64,000 nt of DNA from Baylisascaris procyonis (taxonomy: Eukaryota > Nematoda > Chromadorea > Rhabditida > Ascarididae): assembly GCA_037389465.1 (NCBI GenBank), contig JAZARR010000296.1:1302001-1366000 (forward strand), read 5' to 3'. The position numbers were made by a program, and so were the translations under genes. Below the pieces are notes generated by a model. The model searched no databases and was not told where the DNA came from. It worked only from the letters and a program-made list of their open reading frames with translations. Positions 41,101 to 53,299 of the stretch are shown here, piece after piece (position 1 is the stretch's first letter; every line of letters starts with the position of its first letter).

Positions 41101-44100
41101 ACTTGTGCTGACACCGCCATCTTTGTCACATTAACATTAACTGCCAAATTGATGTTGGCTCAAATTGGTGTTACCTTATAGCTGTCAGCCAGCTGGCAGC
41201 TTCAGTCTATAATCTTTGCTATCTGCATAGGGTGGTAGAGGAAGAAAATTCAAAGAATTTTAAACAAACTTACAAACAAAAAATAACATAAATTTTGAAA
41301 ACTTAAGGTAAAACTTAAGGTATAAAATATTTTGAAAAAAATACGTTTACAAAATAATCTAGGAAAAGTGTACCTCAAGGAATGGCGAATTTTTATTGGC
41401 CATCAGAGATAGTATTTTATTAGGATTCAGTCATTCGGTTGTTTTATTTGAGCTATTCTGAAACTTTTATAAATTTTCGTTTGCTATTAAGAGTAGCAAG
41501 TTGTTAATTGAAATAACTAAGGGGGAGGTAAGGATGAATTTATATAGTGAAGGTCTTTGTTCATGTGATGGTTGTACATTTTCAGGTACCTGATCCCCGT
41601 TTGCCTTTTCTTGGTGTACACTTCACACCTCGTATGAACGGAGGTCTGTTGAACGTATTTTCTTGATTTTTCAGATGGGCTCTTCTTACATCTTTTTTTT
41701 TTGATCACTTTCCTTTCGATCACATGGAAGTAGAATTATCTATTAATCCAGGATTTCCCCTGCGGGAAAAACATTTGAAGTGGAGTGTGATGTTAGGAAT
41801 ATAACGCTTCATGGAACATCTTCTTTTTTTGATTTTAGTGGTTGTAAATATTTTTTATAATATTTTTCTTGTGCTGATTTATTAGCTATTACCAATCAAG
41901 GACGACATGCTAAAAGAAAAGAAGCATCTGATTGTTCAGTAGTAGGTGAATGTAGTGGTTGTTGCAATGCGCATGTGATAGTATTAAAAAATTTTCATGG
42001 ATTTTATTTAATTTTTTGTCTCAAATATGAAAAATTAGTTGCAAAGAATCGAAAGTAATATTGCTGGGAAATTTTTGGAACATATGGATTAAGGATATTG
42101 CATCAGCGATTCATCACAACGCTTCATAATAAGGATCAGAATATCTAAAGTGTAGATGTAAAGTAACTCTTACCTGTTTTAATTTAACAGGTAAGTAGGT
42201 TTGCATATTCGCATCAATGAGAGGTATAGTTCAATTGGAAGCATATCTGGTTTTATGATTTTTTTCAAGAAATAGGTTTGATCGAAATTTACATAATAAC
42301 TTTGTAATTTGCATATTAATGAGATAATTCATTGAGCATGAGCGATGATTTAAATACCTCAACACATTATTTTACGTTGCATTTAGATGTGTGGTTAGGT
42401 CCGAACGCGGTATTGGCATATAAGCGTGAAGGCTATTCGTACTTCTCTGTATCACCAAGTGATCTTTACGATGCGCTTTCATTCCGGTATTTTCGCTAAC
42501 ATTTTTTTATTATTTAATTTCAATTTTAATATCTTTCATCAAGATATGCAAATTTAATAGCATAATACAAATATGCAAATTTAGTATCATTATGCAAATC
42601 ATTAAATGAGATTTGCATTATGTAAATATTTCAGGTTTCGAAATAAATATTCCACAAAGTTTAATGTTTGAATGTGATCGATATTCTTTGCTCTAAGATT
42701 ATCATTGATTACTAGTGTTAAGAAGCACAAAAGCTTAAAAATAAAGCAAATTGTTTGATAGTAAAGCGCTAAATTGTTTCCTTAAAATATCATGCTTTTC
42801 TTCCTCTTTTTTTTGCATCATGGTCAGTTGTGAAGGTTTTTTTGGAGAAACAGAAATTTCAACTCGATTGTTATAAAATGACTTTAAAAATGCTTTATTT
42901 TGGCGTTTGCCCAATTTCCGGTACGATTATTTGTGAAATCACCAAGGGTGATTTCAATGTTTCATGCCGATGAACATTGAGGGATAAATGGGTGGTTATG
43001 GGGTCTTCGGAGGGAATTGCTTGAAATCTCTGAGTTTCAATATCGAATCCCATTTAGTTGTTGAATAATAATAATATCACTTTTAAGTGGTATGCAAAAG
43101 TTGGTGTTCAAATACTTTGGTTACGGAATGAAAGAGCTATATCGAGGCATTTGGATTCGAGCTCAAGTGAAGCAATTGCAACGATTTATGCCCGATCTTT
43201 CTATAAAAGATGTTGAGAGGTATTTTTGGGAATTATTTTTATTTCCCAGAACCTTCTATTGATTCATGAAATTTTTCCCAGAAACATTTTCTTTTACGTC
43301 TGCACGACTATATTCGTTTAGGGTAAAATAATTGTTTCGTTTAAAAACGTTTAACGCATTTATCCAGTCTATATCTCTTCATTTAAATAGGTGATATTTG
43401 TATATCACTATTTTTTTTAAGCTTTCATAAATATTTTTGAGGTTTTTATTTGAGTTTTGTAAAAATTCGCGTCACTAGCATTAAATTGCGAAGTGAGAGC
43501 AATGATAATATATTGAGCTTTTTGAAAATACGATTTTATTCTCGTGTTGGCTTTTTTATGTTGAAGGAATTTTGAATTGAATGACAATTAAAAAAAAATA
43601 TGAGCAGAAAATCGTTGCCAACCACCTGTTGCTATTGAAATCAAATATGTTTTTTTGTTGCCTTGATGAATTTTTATAGGCGATAAATTTAAAGCTAAAA
43701 CGTCAGCTGTATGGCTAAAAGCATTCCTTATGAAATGAAAGATCAATGATTGACTTTCTTTGCTGATTCTTGCAGACTTAGCTTCAGATATTTAACTGTC
43801 CTCAAATGTCGGCAGCTAAGATTTCGATCTGAAAGGAACATAAAAATTTCGGACCATAGTCAAGAAAGTATTCATATATCTGAGCTTCTCAGTGCAACGA
43901 TAGTCAAGTCAAATCGTGTTTGATATAAAGCTCAAAGTTTTCATGAATGAGCGATCGACAGACATAGTTTTCTTTTTAGTCTTTGGCTTCACAAAAGGAA
44001 TTTTTCATGCTTTTATTATAGTAGCTTACCGTTGTAGTAAAAAAATGAAACTATAAGCTGAGGGAGGTTTCTGTTATACAAGCTATTTCTTTCTTTTTTT

Positions 44101-44352
44101 TAAATAACTAACAACGTTAAATAAAACACAAGTTTTTTTTATGTTTTTAGAGGGCCTTCGGGTGTACGTGCTCAAGCGATGGATGCACAAGGCAATCTTG
44201 TTGATGATTTCGTCTTTGATAGTGGTGATGGTGATATTGCTTCACGTATTCTACACGTACGTAATGCACCAAGTCCTGGTGCTACAAGTAGTCTTGCAAT
44301 AGCCGAGATGATCATTGATAAGGTGACGGAGAAATTCCACTTAAAACGTTAA
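35181..44352 (+). CDS. L2HGDH: L-2-hydroxyglutarate dehydrogenase
   Basis: Ten exons with matching phases: 35181-35322, 36095-36184, 36528-36631, 37174-37263, 39706-39906, 40729-40893, 41586-41643, 42387-42486, 43088-43219 and 44151-44352; 427 residues. The FAD-dependent enzyme oxidises L-2-hydroxyglutarate, a side product of malate dehydrogenase, to 2-oxoglutarate; in animals it is mitochondrial. Near the N terminus is the dinucleotide-binding motif [17 protein letters not shown]. Later blocks follow the human enzyme closely: [16 protein letters not shown] (human HQTGHNSGVIHSGIYY), [82 protein letters not shown] and [18 protein letters not shown]. The C terminus KFHLKR parallels human QRFEL. 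Only about ten residues precede the Rossmann strand, so no targeting peptide is visible. An acceptor-like ATATTTAG at 35183-35190 would allow an upstream exon to replace the called ATG. Confidence 0.96.
38863..38890. repeat. (AAAATAAAT)n simple repeat
   Basis: Short run of AAAT/AAAAT units in the L2HGDH intron between exons 4 and 5. Confidence 0.75.
39341..39379. repeat. (CCCTCT)n/(CT)n microsatellite
   Basis: Pyrimidine-only run of CCCTCT then CT units in the L2HGDH intron between exons 4 and 5. Confidence 0.85.
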
Positions 44353-44896
44353 GCAACTGAATGGCTATCGTTGTTTTGATCTTGCCATCGCATATATTAT
44401 TCTTATTGTGCTCATATTGTTTGTTTTTTTTTGGTCAGTTTTAAAAATATTTAAGAATGTTTATCGTTATAGATGTATAGTTGATCATACAAATATGGTG
44501 ACATTGAAGAATGGATTATTATTTTTCAGTTCTTTTTGTCTGCCTTCATTTAGTTCAGTCGATTTTTTTTTTATTATAGTACCGAAAACTAATGAACACT
44601 TTTTTGAAACGTCAAATGGATTTCACCATATTCTCTCTGCATATTGTGAATAAAATTGCGGCTGTGATAGTATAGATGGAGCCTTATTTTGTCCAATTTG
44701 ACTTTCATATGTGAATTGAACTGTTTGATGGGTGCATTCTATGAACATCTTTTATTAGCGTTATTTTTTTATAACACTATAGATGTTATTTTGATTTCTC
44801 AAGAAGAATATTTCGCTTCGTTAGTTTAATCGATCACGCTATAATATTGTGTAATATATTAGCTCTTGCAGTGTGCTTTTGTTGATTATATATTTA

Positions 44897-44902
44897 AATA
44901 AA
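44897..44902 (+). terminator. Possible polyadenylation signal of L2HGDH
   Basis: AATAAA in an AT-rich stretch about 545 nt beyond the L2HGDH stop; nearest canonical signal noted. Confidence 0.4.
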
Positions 44903-47900
44903 GATTATTATTGAATTATAAATATAATTTTTATGAAAGTAAACGCAAAATCCTTCTTAAGCTTTCTACCAGCTTTGATATATGTTATTCATGAAAGGAT
45001 CGGCTTTGATGGGGATTTCCACCTCATTTAAGCTGTTTTATAAAAAATGCATTTGTTATATCTTAACTGCATGAGCGGTCTAATGCTAGATTTTTTACGG
45101 CTGCCATTTTGTTGAAATTCCCACATAAAATAGCTGTTTATTTCCTGCAAAAGAATAAAAGGACATGAAACGGTCCGACGTGGGCAAGCTCCTTCATCAC
45201 ATTGCATTTTGTGTTTTCATCTTAAAGTGCCGTATATCTGAGACATGCACGTTTTGTTTTTCATCGGCTATAGCTCCAGGGGCTTTATTAGGCTTTTTAC
45301 TGTTTTTTAGCGACTTTTCTGGTTGATTTTATAGGGGATTCTTCTGTGGTAGGTTCTCAATGAAGCATTGTCGAGGATCGGTGACTCCTCACCATTCAAG
45401 CTGAAACTAAATTAGGTACATAGAACTAGCTCGACGATGATGGTTAATTTCTTTCATGCTGTTCATTAGTGTTCACCGAGCATTCTTGTCGTAGCTTTTC
45501 TTAATAAATTCTCCACTATCTTCTATTGAAGCATTTGGAAACTAATTTCATAATTGGTTAAAAAATATATGAGTTAATTTAACGAATTGCGCATTCCATA
45601 TCGTTGAACAAATTTCATTTCACTGAAAGAATTCACTGATTTAGCTGTTGTATAAAATTCGGCACATTTGCTGTGTTTGATATCATCTCATGCAGTGGGG
45701 ATAGTACCGAACAGTGAACCGAACAAACCAACAATATCAGCCATATGTGATCTCAAACAAACGATGTATGTAGTAATCAACGCCTTTGAAATTGTTGTTG
45801 CGATTAAATGGGAATAAGAAGTGCGGTATAAGGTTGTTACCCTGGAACAACAGTATCTTGAGGGCATTCGCAAATACTGTTGACGATTACGATGAGTTTT
45901 AATGCTCGACTCAGTACTAAACTCGAGTATTAGCGTTTTGTGAAGTATACATCGTTAAATCGCTACAGTAAATTGGGAATAGTAGGCGATACTCTCGCTT
46001 CAGGGACTTGGAGCTCACGAAATAAACCCGAGGGTCATCATCTCTCGGATTTTCTCTCATACTCTAATTCAGACGTTTTTGCGATTCATTTGCCTTAGAG
46101 CACAAATTCATCTATGAAGGGCGTTGGGATGTTTACGTGCATTTGGATTGCTTAAAGAAAAAAAATAAAAAAACTGGACCACATTTCTCATTGGATTGGT
46201 CAAATATATTCGACGTCTATATTCGAATTTGATGCGCCGAACAAAGATCTAGAATTTTTGCATTTTTCTATCCCATCATTAAAACTTGAAAGCTTATTGA
46301 ACGCTTTATAAGCTCGAAAGGGAAGTTCACACGATTTTTTCGTTCATTTTTAGTGGTGTATCAAATTTAAATTCAGGTGATCAACACGCCAAACGATCGA
46401 AGAACAAAGATTAGCAAAAAAAAGAACATTATGAGTTGGGTGTGCACTACATTCGAACAACTATGATTCATAGTGAGGGGGCGCATTGGAGAAATGCGAA
46501 CTGGTTTTGCTAAGAGCAACTCTGTTCTCATTCATTTTATTTGTTGCTCGTTGCCGTTCATCCGTTTCTATCGTTTCATCCATTTCTAACGACTTCAGAG
46601 TCCCTCAACGATGGCTTCAGAATCCTCCTCCCCCCGATTGTTTTATACTATCAATTTTGCGTTAGTTGAGCTTATATTAAAGCATGTCTTTGGTGCATAC
46701 ATTTCGTGTATCGGAATGACCCGAGTAGTCCACATTGGGACTTTGTGTGAACGAGCGATTCTATAGATATTTGAGCATGCTTTCATGTGACTATCATTTA
46801 TGTTTTTTTTTTGTTTTTGTTTTCTTATTTTTTATCAACAAAATAATCAATTAAATGGATGTGTCCTTTCCTTCTATTTATTTAGAAATGAACAAAAAGC
46901 TAACTTCATGGAGATGTTTGTTTTCGTAGAATTCAGCCAAACTCTGCAAGCACAATATTCGCTCATCCGAATAGACACAATATAACTTCTTTATCAGTTT
47001 CCTAGGCTTACAATTTTAGATGAAATCATTTGGCAATAAAAATATTGCAATTTTCGATGAAGTAGTTTAACGAAAATTTTATAAATGTGTTCGCCGAATT
47101 CAATTCACGCAAAGGTCATCATCCTTAGGCACCTCAGCGAATGAAGTTTATGCCGATTAACGCTTGATCAAGAAGCTCTCGAAAATTAACTTTAACACAT
47201 GTGGCTAGGAGATAGATTTTAGTATGTTAAAGGCATAAGTGCTTACAACAATCTATAAGCATGAAATGGGAAACGCTCATGTACTATTGTAAGCGCTCCT
47301 CTTTCCCATGAAAACGCTCCTCTTTCAAACGTTTCGACGTTCTAAACTTTCTAGTGGAATTAGCCGATATGAAACAAATAAAAATGCGACATCGTTACTG
47401 CTACTCTATACCAGAACGAATAATTAATTACCAATAATCTTTGTGGTATAGTGTTCATATATCTCTAAATATTAATGAATTTAACTGCAAGACGAAATGG
47501 ATTCCACTGTTTGCCGAATTCAGCGTTACTAAGATGAAGGCTTATCCCGAAAAGATTGCTAAATCATTTTCAATGTAAATTTTTGGATAAGCGATTGTTG
47601 AAATAGTGTTGCGGAAAGGGGTATGGCGAATCTCGCAATATACCAGTATAACGCTATAGAACTTCACCCACTCTAAAATATGGTTTGCCTTCGTTTAGTT
47701 TTGTTCCCCTTCCACAAGATGGCGACTCGTTCAACGATCGGTGGGATGTCGTATTTGATCGACCCCATCGAGGGGTGATCACTCATCTGTAGGGTCGTAG
47801 AGGAGCTCTCCCTTGGAAGAAGTAGTGAACACGGTCGCTTGCACATAGCACATATCTCAGTAAAATCCGGCCTATTTTTCTTGACGAGGATAGGGATTGA

Positions 47901-48160
47901 AGTCTCTTCGTTGTGAATTACCCGTATGTCTAGATGAAACCGCAGGGTACAGTAAGGAAAGAGTTGAGCATGCTTCGCGATGATCATGAGAATGGAATCC
48001 CACAAAGGATGACTAAAGAGTATCTCAAAGTTAAGTGATAAATTTTTTTGGCTATCTGATGTTTGCGTTACCAAATGGAATCACAATAAATGTTTCGAAT
48101 GTTGTTGTTGTTACTGAACGATATAATTCGTTGATTCCATTGCACTAAATGATCGTCGTT

Positions 48161-48174
48161 CATTCTCATTTCAG
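48161..48174 (+). promoter_or_regulatory. Acceptor directly before the TIMP start codon, possible trans-splice site
   Basis: CATTCTCATTTCAG ends exactly at the ATG of the TIMP gene. This fits spliced-leader trans-splicing in nematodes with an essentially absent genomic 5' UTR. It could instead be a cis acceptor for a non-coding upstream exon. Confidence 0.5.
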
Positions 48175-51100
48175 ATGCAAACGACAAGATTGCAATTGCT
48201 CTTTATTTTCATTCAATGTTTATTCGTTGTTGCAATTTATGGATGCACATGTCAATCGCAAACATCATTTGAATCATATTGTCGTGCCGATTGGGGTGTG
48301 TTCACATTTTATATTTTCTTTTTTTTTAACAAATAAAATTAATGCACTTCGATTCGCTATATGAGTACATCCTTTGTTGAGCGAAAAAGAGAGGAAAAGA
48401 GAGCTGAAGAGGAGGGATTAGAAGGTGATATAGGGATATGTGAACTTCTAAATCCAAGACAGCTGTTGGAGATATTCAGCTCTTTGATGGAATATTTGAT
48501 GAATGCTCATTCTGTCAAATATACTCAGATAAAATGAAGTAACATTTTTCTTGCAGTACAGAAAAAGGAATAAATATTGTAAGGATCAGAGGTGAAGGCA
48601 AAATATGGTTGGCTCCCAATTTCTGTGCACATTAATAACAAATGAAAAATGCACGCTAATGGAATAGGCACGGCACGTGCTTTTAAGTTTTCCTCATTTA
48701 GTAGATTAATAACTGACAGATATTAAATATACGTATAAATCTAACTTTTTGCACAATTCAATTCCCTATTAAAGATCAGTAAAAACAGTCTCATCGGTTG
48801 CAAAATATGTGCAGATTTCTAGGCACATTCGAGTAGTGACTATAGCACTTTTCAAAATTGAGGCTCAATTTGGAATATGTTATAGGAAGTGTCATCCTAT
48901 AGCCTATGTTATGTCGATCGAACTTCTTCCCTCTAACTTTAATAGCTTCTAAGTTAAAATTTTCCGACACGCAGACATACGCAGACATATATGCACAGAC
49001 ATAGATAGCGTCATCGCAGCCGGAAATTTGCAAAAACCGCATGAAAAGCGGCGAATATTGTGCACAGCTTAGATACCACGTTGTTCAAATTTATTTCAGC
49101 TCATTATCGACGTTCAATGAAGTTGATACTATATTGGTTCTTTATTTATATCAAATAATCAATCATATATCAAGCAGTTTTGATTATCAGTACATTCATA
49201 TCAGTATGCTAATCATTGCAACACCCATATATTGTTTAGAATATCCTCTCATAAGGTTTGTTGTTTATGAGAAAAGTGGAATATAAATTTCATTCAATAT
49301 CCAAGAATATAAGCAATCGTTTTTACACGATTAAATTCTTTGCTATTAGAACTCTATGAAATTTTATCGAAAAAACCTTACAATATTTTTCAATATTTCA
49401 GTGTCACATATGAGAGTGAAACTTCGAGTAACGAAACGATCGACGCCCAATAATCCGCCAAGAAATGGACCAACCAATATCAAATACATCGTTCATCATA
49501 TACGCGTATATAAGGTCGATTTTTTTTTTAATGAAATAAATAAAAATCTTTAAAGATATATGAGGCGATTTTTTTTAAAATATATCTGAAAGTGAAAAAA
49601 AATATACGTGCTAAAACCGTTTGATCATAGAACAAGCAATAAAATTTTGTAAGATGACAACTCAATCGATCAAATTTTTTTTGAGGATTTACCCGATTGT
49701 TGTAATATTTCGGGAAAAAGTTCGTAAAAATGGGAAAAAAGGAAACTAATGCATCGAACATATGAGAAAAATGTTTGTTGTTGTGTTAAATCAAATTACA
49801 AAAAAAAAACAATCAATATCCCGAAAAAAAAAGAAAGCGATTTTATTCTTACTTTTTTAATAAAATTTCTGATCGTTAGATTATTTTATCGATTTTTATA
49901 TATATGTCTGCTAAGTATATTCAACAAACAAACTCATAAAATTTTTGCACATATAATACAGATTCCGCAAATCGCCAATCAAATTTTTTTTTTTTAAAAA
50001 TCCAATTCAATCAATTCCGAAAAAGTTTGTAGATCTCTTTTTTTGACTTGTAATTAATTCGATGACAGTATAAGTAAAATTTATTCATGCCTAATAAATA
50101 ATAAATGAAATGACTAATTTTCTTCGTATAATCTATAAATTGTTCATAATAGAGCAACGTTGGACTAGCTCAGATTTGTTCAACTTTGGCCTTGATTCTA
50201 AGCTTAGACTCATGGTCATCTTTAGTGAGCTTAATTTGATATGTGAAAATTTTAAAAAAGATAGCATATCAGTGCTTTATCAACGATCCGATATTTGTGC
50301 TCAGGAGTGATTATCAGTGATATTATCTGATATTTCATTCTAAAAGAGAAAATGCACTATTCAGATGCCATCACAATTCGTAAATAGCATATTGCCCACA
50401 GAATTTTTCACCCCTTCTGAGGCTGCTGCATGTGGATTGGTTCTTGAGGCTGGCAAAGAGTACCTTCTTGCAGGTTGGTGATCTCTAATGCATTATTCAA
50501 TGCTTTGAAAACTAATAAAAATATAGTGGATGAAAAATTGTCACTCCAATTGACTGTTCTTAGAAGGCGAGATGGAAAAAAAGCAAAAAAAGCAAAAAAA
50601 AAAAACAAAACACAATGAGCATGAAATGCCGGAACTTCGTTCATTCGTCTTCTCGAAGAGAAAACTTAATGATGGCTATATGCACCCTCGTAAGCGAAGT
50701 GGATGAACAAGAATTCTAGTCTTACGTTGTTTACTTGCCTATATTAAGCATCTGTTTTTATATTAGAGATGTTTTTGATAGTGATATAAGTTATGCCTTA
50801 AAGCAATTACTATTATTATTATTACTTTTGGGATTTTTTTTTATACGATAAATTTCAAATATAATTTATTAGTCTATTTAAAATTCATTTCCTTCTAAAA
50901 ATTATCTTTCATCGGAAATTTCTCATCGTGCTCTTTTAAAAAAAAAATAATAATGTGAAAATAATTAATTCAGAATTTTCGAAAGTCCTTTTCAAAAAAA
51001 ATTTTATTCGAAAATAATACATCTTTCGTTCCAATCAACTTCTGTTTGCCCATCTTGTTGTATAAAATAGAAATTTTATAGAAAAGACTGAAATAGAATA

Positions 51101-51417
51101 AAATATAAAAAATGGAATGGAATCAAATTTAATGAAATAACTGAATAAGGTGTGCCATATGAGAGTGGCTAAATGAATAGAAGAACTCTGTAATGAAGTG
51201 ATGGCATGATGTTCGATTGTGTTTATTTCCAGGGAGAGTCCGTAATGAAACACTGACAGCGACATTGTGTGGACAGATAGTAGCAAATCGTCCAGGAATG
51301 TCAACATTTGAGAGCGTTTTTGAGTGGACAATGGTCAGCGAAAATCTTCGTCAATGGCTTGAAAAAGACCATTCAGCACATTGTCGAGAAGCTTTAAGTG
51401 CTCAAGTCCACTCATAA
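48175..51417 (+). CDS. TIMP: Secreted tissue inhibitor of metalloproteinases, single netrin-like domain
   Basis: Four exons with matching phases: 48175-48295, 49402-49514, 50365-50473 and 51233-51417; 175 residues. Residues 1-23 form a signal peptide (MQTTRLQ, then a hydrophobic run ending VVAIYG). The mature N terminus is then CTCQSQTSFESYC, placing cysteines at 1, 3 and 13, the exact spacing of TIMP Cys1, Cys3 and Cys13. Three further cysteines (AACG, LCG, HC) complete the six of a TIMP N domain. EAGKEYLLAGRVRNETLTA aligns with TIMP-2 [20 protein letters not shown] (from memory). In TIMPs the free amino group and carbonyl of Cys1 chelate the catalytic zinc of metalloproteinases; Thr2 occupies the S1' pocket. 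No C-terminal TIMP domain follows; the protein ends about ten residues after the sixth cysteine. Secreted TIMP-like proteins are abundant in several parasitic nematodes. Confidence 0.92.
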
Positions 51418-53299
51418 CACTTCTGAAGAATTTACTTCGTTTCGAAATATTGATGCATTTCAAAGCGATTTTTTCCTTCTATATTTTTGCATTGAAAATT
51501 ATGCGATACGCAAAAATATATTTGTGCATTGTTATTTGTTTTCTTTTACTCACATTTCATTAGTATTTAACGCGGAAAGAAGGAAGATGGAAGGGGAGGG
51601 GGAGGTATAAAGGTTACAAAAGTATAGATTAGAAGATTTCTTAAATGTATTCTCAGATTTTCTAAATCCAACATAAAATGTTTTTTGTTGGACTCAGAAT
51701 GTGTAAATTTCTTTTTTTTTTTGAACATTCAAGTAAATATGCAAATTTACTAAACATAAATGGGATAATATATGCAAAAAATAAATATTTATGCAAATAA
51801 GCGAATAAACGCATAGCTATTATATTGGTAGAGAAAATCACTTAGATATCAGAGTGCAAAAAATGGAACGTAACGCAAGAAATGGTTCGCAAATTCAGTT
51901 CAAATATGAGAAATAAGAATTGTTGGTATATGACATACAGTAATCTAGACCTTTAATATTTGTTCTTTATTGTATTTTCGAATTATTTATTTTCAAAACA
52001 ATAAAATAACATCGATTACAGCTTCTAAATTTTAAACAATTATAAAAAAAATTCGTCCGTTTTCCGTTTGAATTCTAAATTTTTCTATAATAAACTTAAA
52101 TAGTATCGATATAACGATAGTTGAAAGTAAACATTACGATGCAACTGCTTATTTCCCAAGCATTCGTTGATCATATTCATATTCTCATGCGAAAAGAAGT
52201 GCCAATTGCACTGAATATCTTTTCGTTACTTCGAAAATAAAGGCAAATCTTTTAATTTTGGCACCTGCAAAATGGTGATAAATTGCAAATAAAGAATCAA
52301 AAAAATGAGCAAAAATTACAGCGATATTGATACGTCATTAAGATTTGTTTGTTTGTGTTGGTGTTTCATATCGATTTGCGGTGCTGAGTGAAGTGTGAAA
52401 ATATACCCCTTATACAATAATCATATCTGCCTCGGATATAGCAGGATATACCCCATATATATTTAAGTAAGTTTATTCCAAATACGCCATAAAATCCCCA
52501 AATGTGGCTGTAATATTTTGTCAGAAAATATCAAATAAGACCTATCCTATAAGGTGGTCCTTGAAGGATTGCGATGAACTGCCGAGTTGTTTAGATAATC
52601 TCGTATATTAAGCAAGTAGGGTCAAACAACGTTATATAGCGCAGTTTCCGAGGATCGCAAAAATATTTGGACGGCCATGAGATGGTATACCGCCTCGACG
52701 AGCAGTCTGTCTGCTCACGACATGACGACCTGCTTTGGCTACTGCAAAACAGTTACTTCACATCATTGTGGTGTAAAAAGTTGAATCATATTGGACTCGT
52801 TTACTTTATCAAATGTTTCCGCTTACTGATTTTCAAAACTTTATGAGTATCATCCAGCAAGTTCCATATTTCCTTTAGTCTTTGTGGTATACAATATGCG
52901 TTTTTTACGACGAATTATGCATGTCGTTTGATATTATGTCGCATAATTATTTTGGTTTCCTGTGAATGTTAAAATATTAAAGAAAAAGACGATATGCTGT
53001 ATGAAAAACCGAATGAGTCGCCAACTCATCGGAAATTCACCGATCGGCGCCTTCAGGCCGGAATAGACGGATTGACCGGATTGACCGGATTAGCTCCATT
53101 GAGCAAATCTTGGAGAATGGTGTATTATTAAAATTATAATGCTTTTGAGATCGAAACTTCACAATCGTTGTGGTGTGCTTATCGCATTTTTGCATCAACG
53201 AATAGGGCATTCATTGCGCAACAAGCGCATTGCAGTATTTGTTGATAATTTTTGCATTTCTCTCTGCTCTCTCTCTATTCTCATCAGTGTATTGTTCAC
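51418..53299. other. Intergenic TIMP-cystatin, no gene recognised
   Basis: 1.9 kb of AT-rich sequence. Short 10-bp repeats (ATTGACCGG-like) occur near 53068-53095. The promoter of the first cystatin should lie at its right end; no element is recognisable. Confidence 0.55.

Larger units (their letters stand above)
44353..48174. other. Intergenic L2HGDH-TIMP, no gene recognised
   Basis: 3.8 kb. An AATAAA at 44897-44902 may end L2HGDH transcripts, about 545 nt past its stop. A 134-codon minus-strand open frame (47673-48074) lacks an ATG near its 5' end, resembles nothing I know and sits in GC-richer DNA; it is left as an unexplained frame. Confidence 0.55.

Noticed and set aside
42169..42194. 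Inverted repeat CTTACCTGTT...AACAGGTAAG in an L2HGDH intron
   Set aside because: Only 10-bp arms; no further support for a function.
48149..48364. C2H2 zinc-finger exon
   Set aside because: The overlapping frame encodes the TIMP signal peptide and CTC motif and splices in phase with the rest of TIMP.
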